Below are positions 1-3,872 of a stretch of 5,297 nt of DNA, one piece after another. The first letter of the stretch is position 1. Every line of letters begins with the position of its first letter. The position numbers were made by a program, and so were the translations under genes. Source of the stretch: an uncultured Clostridia bacterium (lineage in GTDB: Bacteria > Bacillota > Clostridia > Lachnospirales > CAMVHY01). The stretch covers positions 1 through 5,297 of the forward strand of contig CAMKTI010000119.1 of the NCBI GenBank assembly GCA_946415665.1. Reading direction: 5' to 3'. The notes under the pieces were generated by a model that ran no database searches, was not told the origin of the DNA, and was given only the letters and a program-made list of their open reading frames with translations.

Positions 1-75
1 TTGCCGCCGCTGATCATGTACAATGCGGACGGCAGTTTAACGGAACAGGCTAAAATACAGATGGAAAAAGAATAG
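1..75 (+). CDS. C-terminal end of a gene, possibly TrmN6-type tRNA adenine methyltransferase (5' end outside window)
   Basis: Frame 1 is open from the window edge to a TAG at 73-75 and encodes 24 residues starting LPPLIMYNADGSLTEQ. A C-terminus of the form 'PP-L-hydrophobic-Y-N/D-x-DG-x-x-T-x-E' is typical, from memory of the family, of tRNA1(Val) A37 N6-methyltransferases of the TrmN6/YfiC/YabB group. These are cytoplasmic SAM-dependent enzymes. No catalytic motif (such as NPPY) lies inside the window, so this assignment is an inference from the tail alone. The segment is about 45% GC by hand count, visibly richer than the sequence after it, which suggests it is chromosomal backbone flanking an inserted AT-rich region. 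No terminator follows directly; the first convincing one is at 553-586, beyond a repeat unit. Confidence 0.45.
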   Translation: MPPLIMYNADGSLTEQAKIQMEKE

Positions 76-130
76 AGAAACAAGAGAATTTCTGCGCAAA
101 CCCTAAGCCTCCTGTCTCTTTCAGTTTGTA

Positions 131-158
131 TTGACAGCCATTCAATGATTGCTGTCAA
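131..158. repeat. Hairpin in R1 copy A (8-bp stem, 12-nt loop)
   Basis: TTGACAGC at 131-138 pairs perfectly with GCTGTCAA at 151-158. The same hairpin, loop included, recurs unchanged at 845-872. No T-run follows, so it is not a standard terminator. It lies in the most conserved 60 nt of the module, which suggests the structure or sequence is functional. TTGACA also matches a -35 box, but no -10 box sits 16-18 nt downstream. Confidence 0.7.
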
Positions 159-242
159 AGCTTCCAATAAGGTTCTACCTTTAAAAACTTAAGAGTAAGG
201 GGAACCCAAACCCGCACTACATCTGGCTTTGCATTTCGAAGT

Positions 243-260
243 TGGTCGTTTTTACGACCA
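243..260. repeat. Hairpin TGGTCGT-TTTT-ACGACCA in R1 copy A
   Basis: A perfect 7-bp stem with a four-T loop, repeated exactly at 957-974 in copy B. The flanking bases diverge between the copies while the hairpin does not. It lies 57 nt before the ATG at 317 (or the ATG at 1031 in copy B), so it would be in the 5' leader of the ART-family gene. Neither copy has the 3' T-run of a terminator. A protein-binding site or a mobile-element terminal hairpin are both possible. Confidence 0.7.
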
Positions 261-316
261 GGCGGAAGGGCGGCCGGCACTTTCAATTTAAATAAATTAA
301 ATTTTGGTGTATCTAC

Positions 317-349
317 ATGACCGATACGCAAGAAAACCGGTTCATATAA
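317..349 (+). pseudogene. Deletion remnant of the MTDKEL/ART-family gene (10 codons)
   Basis: ATGACCGATA at 317-326 matches the start of the gene at 1031 exactly. The sequence then switches to what follows that gene's stop codon, giving a 10-codon frame MTDTQENRFI ending in TAA at 347-349. The upstream leader (R1) and downstream flank (R2) are both retained. The simplest reading is that an internal deletion removed nearly all of the gene. A functional peptide is unlikely, as the last residues come from a non-coding flank. Confidence 0.7.
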
Positions 350-484
350 CTTGAATAAACGTGCACTTTTGTGTAAAATATGAAATTGGAAAAGTGCATT
401 TTCGTGCAAAATCAGTTATAAATAAACATGCGTTTTCGTGCACATAACGTTTATTTTTTGTGCCAAACCATTCATTGAAGCATG
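325..484 (+). repeat. R2 right module, copy A
   Basis: From 339 to 452 about 14 of 114 positions differ from copy B (1694-1807), near 88% identity with no gaps. It contains three related 15-nt motifs of form RTGCRYTTTYGTGYA: 361-375, 394-408 and 428-442, with starts 33 and 34 nt apart. Each is itself an imperfect inverted repeat (TGC...GCA). TGCACTTTT (362-370) also pairs perfectly with AAAAGTGCA (390-398), and TATAACT (345-351) with AGTTATA (414-420). The module sits just after the ART gene in copy B and just before the ATPase gene. Confidence 0.75.
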
Positions 485-552
485 GTTAAAGGATATTTTT
501 CGTAGTGAGAGGATTGTAGGTTCGAATCTTATAAATTGCTTTAATAAATATG

Positions 553-586
553 CGGTTCCTGAGAAATTGGGAGCCGTTTTTATTTT
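553..586 (+). terminator. Rho-independent terminator
   Basis: CGGTTCC (553-559) pairs with GGAGCCG (570-576) through a 10-nt loop, seven pairs including one G-T wobble. It is followed at once by TTTTTATTTT (577-586). This is a standard intrinsic terminator on the + strand. It would end transcription from the gene ending at 75, or a transcript running through repeat copy A. Its distance from the upstream stop (about 480 nt) equals the space taken by the repeat unit plus a short flank. Confidence 0.75.
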
Positions 587-757
587 AATTCGAATTAACA
601 CTGACTAATTATAATTAAAATTACAATTAAAAAAAGATATGACCTGCGCATCACAAATTAATGAATAACTGTCATAAGCTATATCAATGTTTCTTGTTTC
701 TATTTACATAGGAGTATGATAAAATTTAATTAGAATTACAGGTACAATTACAATTAA
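586..757. repeat. Cluster of AATT-NN-AATT palindromes in AT-rich spacer
   Basis: Several short palindromes of form TAATTNNAATTA occur: TTAATTCGAATTAA (perfect, 585-598), TAATTATAATTA (perfect, 606-617), AATTACAATTA (619-629), TAATTAGAATTA (727-738) and AATTACAATTA (746-756). The 14-mer AATTACAATTAAAA occurs exactly at 619-632 and 746-759. The sites form two groups around a central 90-nt stretch that holds a TATGAC/GTCATA inverted repeat (638-643 with 671-676). They could be regulator-binding sites or simply low-complexity sequence. The whole 587-797 stretch has no supportable gene. Confidence 0.45.
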
Positions 758-797
758 AATAGGTTTTTAGGATTTGATAACTCCTGATGCATAAACA

Positions 798-1040
798 GAG
801 AATTTTTGGCTAAACCCTAAGCCTCTTCTCTCTTTCAGTTTGTATTGACAGCCATTCAATGATTGCTGTCAAAGCTTCCAATAAGGTTTTACCTTTAAAG
901 ACTTAAGAGTAAAGGGAACCAGAACCTGCGCTACATCTTGCTTTGTGTTTTGAAGTTGGTCGTTTTTACGACCAGGCGGAAGAGAACCTGGCACTATCAA
1001 TTAAAATAAATTAAATTATGGTGTATCAATATGACCGATA
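798..1040 (+). repeat. R1 left module, copy B
   Basis: Gap-free partner of 84-326. It carries the same invariant hairpins at 845-872 and 957-974. Its last bases form the start codon region of the gene at 1031, preceded by a weak GGTG (1020-1023) as the only ribosome-binding candidate. R1 is therefore the 5' leader and probable control region of that gene. Confidence 0.8.
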
Positions 1041-1246
1041 AAGAACTCATAGCAAAATCACAAAAAATCATAATGGAAAGTAGAAAGGAACTGGAAAATA
1101 CTGGCCTAGATTTTGTTGATAGATTTTTATCTGAATTGGATAAAGCGATTGAACACATTGATGCGCCTACTACAACAGATAAAAAACCTGACGGCAATCA
1201 AGACAAACTTAAACTTAATACTCTTATGGATGATCTTGGCGACTAG
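1031..1246 (+). CDS. N-terminal part (71 aa) of an interrupted MTDKEL/ART-family protein
   Basis: The frame starts at ATG 1031, just after the R1 leader, with only a weak GGTG seven bases upstream. It encodes 71 residues and stops at TAG 1244-1246. Residues 1-43 (MTDKELIAKSQKI...) look helical and charged; residues 44-60 are a Thr/Asp/Lys-rich linker. There is no signal peptide. The next coding block (1256-1672) is in the same frame, with only ATT TAC TCA between the stop and its first ATG. This strongly suggests the 71 residues are the N-terminal domain of one roughly 213-residue protein cut by a nonsense codon. The window ends with another gene whose first nine residues, MTEKELVAK, match this start. 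The alternative is that it is a separate small protein, such as an antitoxin to the ART downstream; the lack of a ribosome-binding site before 1256 argues against that. Confidence 0.6.
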   Translation: MTDKELIAKSQKIIMESRKELENTGLDFVDRFLSELDKAIEHIDAPTTTDKKPDGNQDKLKLNTLMDDLGD

Positions 1247-1255
1247 ATTTACTCA

Positions 1256-1672
1256 ATGGCCTTTAAATTGACAGAAGTAAAAAAGAGCCATCAATTGTTA
1301 AATGAAAACGAGCAACTAAAAAATAAAAAAGAAAAAGATAAATATGATAAGCCTGTCTTTAGGGCAACACAAATAGGAGACAAAGAAACCTTCAACTATT
1401 TTTTAGCAGAATATGAAGTAGGCAATGTTGTTGAAAATTTCGGTTTTTGGTCAGCAACAAAGCATTATATTCCTTATGATAAATCGCTGATCAAGAATAA
1501 AGAGGAAGCAGATACACAACTGGTTTATATGCAAATTGACGGTTATTCTGGCAAGGAAGTTCTTTATGGAGAAATAATCTTTCCGCGTCACAAACAGTTT
1601 TTGGTTACAGCCAGAAGAATAAGCGATTTAAACGTAACGCAAATTATCTTAAAAGAAATTGACCCAATATGA
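1256..1672 (+). CDS. ADP-ribosyltransferase-like domain protein (138 aa), probably the C-terminal part of the gene starting at 1031
   Basis: The 138 residues follow the R-S-E layout of mono-ADP-ribosyltransferases of the C3/VIP2 exoenzyme type, which move ADP-ribose from NAD+ to a protein or nucleic acid. Residues 33-38 PVFRAT hold the candidate NAD-binding Arg (R36). Residues 63-68 GFWSAT resemble the F-x-S-T-S strand (S66). Residues 103-111 LYGEIIFPR, followed by QFLVTARR, resemble the catalytic 'E-x-E-I/L-L-F-P-R-G-T-x-F-x-V' strand (E106). The first Glu of E-x-E is replaced by Tyr104, so target specificity or activity may differ. There is no signal peptide, so it would act inside the cell or be delivered otherwise. 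The ATG at 1256 has no Shine-Dalgarno sequence and follows an in-frame TAG by three codons, so this is most likely a downstream fragment. The domain call rests on motif reading only. Confidence 0.6.
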   Translation: MAFKLTEVKKSHQLLNENEQLKNKKEKDKYDKPVFRATQIGDKETFNYFLAEYEVGNVVENFGFWSATKHYIPYDKSLIKNKEEADTQLVYMQIDGYSGKEVLYGEIIFPRHKQFLVTARRISDLNVTQIILKEIDPI

Positions 1673-1679
1673 ATTTACA

Positions 1680-1837
1680 TATGCAAAAAGGGTGGTTCAT
1701 ATAACTTGAAATAACGTGCGCTTTCGTGTAAAATATGAAATTAGATAAGTGCGTTTTCGTGCAATATTGCTTATGAACAAACATGCGCTTTCGTGCACAT
1801 AACGTTTTTTCTGTGCAAAACCACAAATTAAAGCATG
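1680..1837 (+). repeat. R2 right module, copy B
   Basis: Partner of 325-484, with one small length difference near 1807-1812. The three 15-nt motifs are at 1716-1730, 1749-1763 and 1783-1797, again with starts 33 and 34 nt apart as in copy A. The longer stem seen in copy A (362-370 with 390-398) survives here in part through a G-T pair. The AGTTATA arm of the outer pairing is not conserved. The module ends about 50 nt upstream of the ATPase gene and could hold its control sites. Confidence 0.75.
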
Positions 1838-1887
1838 CCATTCATAGTTGTTTGAAGGTGTGCATGAACAGAACGGCGGTAACTTGT

Positions 1888-3225
1888 ATGAAACGAAAAA
1901 TTTATGAAAAACTGACAGAATGGAAAAGTAAATCTAATGGCACAACAGCTCTTTTGATAGATGGCGCGAGACGGGTTGGGAAAAGTTTTATTGTGGAAGA
2001 ATTCGCAAAAAATGAATACCAAAGTTATATTTTGATCGATTTCGCTTTCCCGAAACCCGGTGTACTACAATGTTTTAAGGAAGACACTTACGATTTTTCC
2101 CTGTTTTTTGCTAAGCTTTCTGCGATTTACAGCACTACGTTGTATCACAGAAAAAGTCTGATTATCTTTGACGAAGTGCAGCTTTTTCCTCCCGCAAGGC
2201 AGTTGATTAAGCAACTGGTCGCCGATGGAAGATACGATTATATCGAAACCGGTTCCTTGATTTCATTGCGTAAAAATGTGAAAGAGATTCTGATTCCTTC
2301 TGAGGAAGAACATCTTGAAATGTTTCCTCTGGATTTTGAAGAATTTTTGTGGGCTTTAGGAGATACAGCAACTGTTCCGTTCCTTAAAACCTGTTTTGAA
2401 AACAGAAAACCGTTAGGACAGGCGCTGCATCGAAAAATACTGAATGAATTCCGGAAATATATGCTGACAGGCGGCATGCCGCAGGCTGTGCTAAAATATG
2501 CAGAGACGCAGGATTTTGAGGCGGTTGATCGGGTAAAAAAGCAAATACTTTCCTTATATCGAGAAGATATCGGCAAATATGCGGGCAAAGACGAACAGAA
2601 GGTGTATGCTTTATTTGATAATATTCCGGGGCAGTTATCAAAAAAGGAAAAGAAGTATAAACTGGCAGATATTTCCCCGACCGCAAGAGCCAGAGGCTAC
2701 GAAGATGCATTTATCTGGCTCAGTAAGGCAATGATTATCAACCGTTGCCTGAACGCAACAGATCCGACTGTAGGGCTTGCGCTAAGCGGCGACTATACAA
2801 CACAAAAATGTTATATGGGCGATACCGGCCTTTTAGTAACTCAAACATTCCGCGATGACGAGTATGCGGATAATATGTTATATAAATCTATCCTGCTGGG
2901 CAAACTGAATATCAACGAAGGAATGTTGATGGAGAATATAGTTGCTCAAATGCTCCGGTGCCGTGGTTATCAATTATATTTTTATTCTCGCAGTGACACG
3001 CATAACCGAAAAAACCATATGGAAATTGATTTTCTTATTTCAAATCATAAGAAAATCCAGCCGGTAGAAGTGAAGTCTTCTTCTTACAGGAAACATTCTT
3101 CACTGGATAAGTTTGTAACAAAATTTGAAAAACGGCTTGGTGAAAAATATATCCTCTACCAAAAAGATATTATGATAAAAGACAACGTTGTCCACTTGCC
3201 GATTTATATGGCAATGTTTATTTGA
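1888..3225 (+). CDS. AAA-type ATPase with DUF4143 / PD-(D/E)XK-like C-terminal domain (445 aa)
   Basis: Residues 26-33 GARRVGKS form the Walker A loop (K32, S33). Residues 91-96 LIIFDE form Walker B (D95, E96). The polar TGS at 121-123 and PLDFEEFL near 147-154 are typical of the AAA_14/DUF4143 ATPases of bacteria and archaea. The C-terminus has EIDF (E379, D381) and PVEVKSS (E394, K396), the D...ExK pattern of a restriction-endonuclease-like fold. The length of 445 residues is normal for the family and the frame is intact. The family's cellular function is not established. The frame is open back to 1783, but that start lies inside repeat R2. ATG 1888 begins the conserved MKRKIYEKL and has GGCGGT seven bases upstream; ATG 1864 (preceded by AAGGTG) would add eight residues and cannot be excluded. 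It is separated from both neighbours by non-coding sequence, so it is probably transcribed alone. Confidence 0.85.
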   Translation: MKRKIYEKLTEWKSKSNGTTALLIDGARRVGKSFIVEEFAKNEYQSYILIDFAFPKPGVLQCFKEDTYDFSLFFAKLSAIYSTTLYHRKSLIIFDEVQLFPPARQLIKQLVADGRYDYIETGSLISLRKNVKEILIPSEEEHLEMFPLDFEEFLWALGDTATVPFLKTCFENRKPLGQALHRKILNEFRKYMLTGGMPQAVLKYAETQDFEAVDRVKKQILSLYREDIGKYAGKDEQKVYALFDNIPGQLSKKEKKYKLADISPTARARGYEDAFIWLSKAMIINRCLNATDPTVGLALSGDYTTQKCYMGDTGLLVTQTFRDDEYADNMLYKSILLGKLNINEGMLMENIVAQMLRCRGYQLYFYSRSDTHNRKNHMEIDFLISNHKKIQPVEVKSSSYRKHSSLDKFVTKFEKRLGEKYILYQKDIMIKDNVVHLPIYMAMFI

Positions 3226-3554
3226 TTTTTAGGTAAGTACGTCATTGTCTTGTTCAGAAAAAGAAAATTTAAAAAAGCTATGTAAGTTTGGATTCATTTT
3301 GTTTAGCTGCTTACAGAATAGAAGAAAGAACATGGGAATGCAGAAAAAACAAAAAGTTGAGCACAGTGGAACGTTTTAAGAAGATAATTTGGATATTGCA
3401 GTAGATGAAATTGCTAAAACAATATTTGAGGGTTATGGGATTTAATAACTATTTATTTCTATGTTTATGAAAAAAATAATTTCATATTCGAAAAAAGCGC
3501 CATTAATTCGGTTGTTTGCATTATAGTTAATATGAATACTGGAGAAATATTGGA
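3226..3554 (+). other. Spacer of about 330 bp with a broken reading frame
   Basis: No intact gene is supportable here. One + frame is open from 3233 to a TAA at 3377-3379 and continues in the same frame to TAA 3443-3445. It reads ...QKKQKVEHSGTF-(stop)-EDNLDIAVDEIAKTIFEGYGI. The second part looks protein-like and helical, so this may be the decayed end of a gene of unknown family. No ribosome-binding site supports ATG 3332. No clear terminator follows the ATPase stop; CTAT-GTAAG (3279-3287) can pair with CTTAC-ATAG only through a bulge. Confidence 0.3.
3466..3486. promoter_or_regulatory. AT-rich inverted repeat upstream of the HEPN operon
   Basis: TATGAAA (3466-3472) and TTTCATA (3480-3486) form a perfect 7-bp inverted repeat with a 7-nt spacer, about 70 bp before the first gene of the two-gene operon. 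The position suits an operator for an autoregulated toxin-antitoxin or defence operon. The sequence is AT-rich enough to arise by chance, and no strong -35/-10 pair was identified around it. Confidence 0.3.
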
Positions 3555-3848
3555 ATGAAAATTGATTTTTTATATAAAAAAGGAAATTGGGGCGAAAAAA
3601 CATACTTTCTTGTTAAAGTTAGCCGGACTGTAATTGAAAGTGATAAGTTTCAAAATAAAATCATTGATTATCTAAATCTGATTGATATTGAACGTGAAGT
3701 AGTGTTCATATATCAGAATGACAAGTTAGAAAAAAAGATCAGAGGAACTGATAATGATTTAAGCGCTCATATAAATTCTATCTTAAATAGGGATAATATA
3801 AACGCCCCTGATTGGGTAGAAAAATTTTTACCAGGAGTTATTGAATAA
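3555..3848 (+). CDS. Small protein of unknown function (97 aa), first gene of the HEPN operon
   Basis: I do not recognise the family. The 97 residues appear to alternate strands and helices: strands at 1-8 (MKIDFLYK) and 15-27, a helix at 29-45, a strand at 48-55 (EVVFIYQN), then a helical, charged C-terminus ending PDWVEKFLPGV. There is no signal peptide or membrane segment. ATG 3555 has GGAG at 3541-3544, so the start is well supported. The stop is 24 bp before the next gene, so the two are almost certainly co-transcribed. Placed in front of a predicted HEPN protein, it could be its antitoxin, sensor or accessory subunit, but that comes from position only. Confidence 0.75.
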   Translation: MKIDFLYKKGNWGEKTYFLVKVSRTVIESDKFQNKIIDYLNLIDIEREVVFIYQNDKLEKKIRGTDNDLSAHINSILNRDNINAPDWVEKFLPGVIE

Positions 3849-3872
3849 TATAAATGATTTTCTGGAGGCAAC

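Larger units (their letters stand above)
84..326 (+). repeat. R1 left module, copy A (243 bp)
   Basis: By hand count about 27 of 243 positions differ from copy B (798-1040), roughly 89% identity with no indels. The differences are uneven. Positions 115-174 are identical to 829-888 (60 nt), and the segment around the 243-260 hairpin is also identical. Two perfect stems lie in these blocks: TTGACAGC/GCTGTCAA (131-138 with 151-158) and TGGTCGT/ACGACCA (243-249 with 254-260). A weaker pairing joins GGTTC (171-175) with GAACC (202-206). The module ends inside the ATGACCGATA that begins the ART-family gene, so it is the leader of that gene. Confidence 0.8.
84..484 (+). repeat. Repeat unit copy A: R1 joined directly to R2, central gene missing
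   Basis: This roughly 400-bp stretch is the short form of the unit found in full at 798-1837. Positions 84-326 align with 798-1040 without gaps (constant offset 714). Positions 325-452 align with 1680-1807 without gaps (constant offset 1355), and similarity fades out near the shared AAGCATG at 478-484 / 1831-1837. The 641 bp that hold the ART-like gene in copy B are absent here. The joint falls where both edges in copy B carry ATA (1038-1040 and 1679-1681), as expected for a microhomology deletion. Copy A lies between the gene ending at 75 and a terminator at 553, so it may have inserted between that gene and its own terminator (inference). Confidence 0.8.
1031..1672 (+). pseudogene. Composite: single ART-like gene interrupted by one in-frame TAG
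   Basis: Starting at 1031 the frame runs to TGA 1670-1672 with a single stop, TAG 1244-1246. Read across the stop, the protein joins LMDDLGD-(stop)-IYSMAFKLTEV without loss of frame. The total of about 213 residues matches the size of a C3-type ART with a short N-terminal helical domain. Possible explanations are a recent inactivating nonsense mutation, amber suppression or readthrough, or two separate proteins. Inactivation of a toxin gene would also agree with the fully deleted copy A nearby. Confidence 0.6.
798..1837 (+). repeat. Repeat unit copy B: R1 - ART-like gene - R2 (full form)
   Basis: This is the complete form of the unit whose internally deleted copy lies at 84-484. R1 spans 798-1040, the interrupted ART-like gene 1031-1672 and R2 1680-1837. 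No transposase, integrase or obvious terminal inverted repeats are visible, and no clear target-site duplication could be found at the ends. If the unit moves, it does so with help from elsewhere or by homologous recombination. A cassette of an integron-like array is an alternative, but no convincing GTTRRRY / RYYYAAC core pair was found. Confidence 0.7.

Noticed and set aside
155..409. Minus-strand frame of 84 codons across repeat copy A
   Set aside because: It has no ribosome-binding site. Differences between the two repeat copies change nearly every affected amino acid rather than sparing them, and the frame spans the R1/R2 joint, so it is not under coding selection.
361..442. CRISPR array from the regularly spaced R2 motifs
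   Set aside because: The repeats are only 15 nt and imperfect, there are just three, and the 18-19-nt intervals are themselves conserved between copies A and B, unlike CRISPR spacers.
339..484. Integron attC site with flanking core sites
   Set aside because: The inverted repeats and cassette-like layout are suggestive, but strict RYYYAAC / GTTRRRY ends were not found, the outer TATAACT/AGTTATA pairing is lost in copy B, and no integrase is in the window.
467..540. Possible tRNA gene around GTAGG-TTCGAAT-CTTAT
   Set aside because: Only the T-arm fits. The expected acceptor 5' strand complementary to AAATTGC is missing, and no anticodon stem of five pairs can be formed around the 499-505 loop, so at most it is a fragment.
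694..720. Promoter TTGTTT ... TATGAT
   Set aside because: The spacing is 15 bp, shorter than usual, and in such AT-rich sequence partial matches are common, so it was not listed as a feature.
1644..1841. Minus-strand frame of 65 codons over R2 copy B
   Set aside because: It is a shadow of the repeat and of the ART and ATPase coding ends, with no ribosome-binding site and no recognisable domain.
2238..2710. Two overlapping minus-strand frames of 116 and 108 codons
   Set aside because: Both lie wholly inside the well-supported ATPase gene on the opposite strand and have no start signals or domain features.
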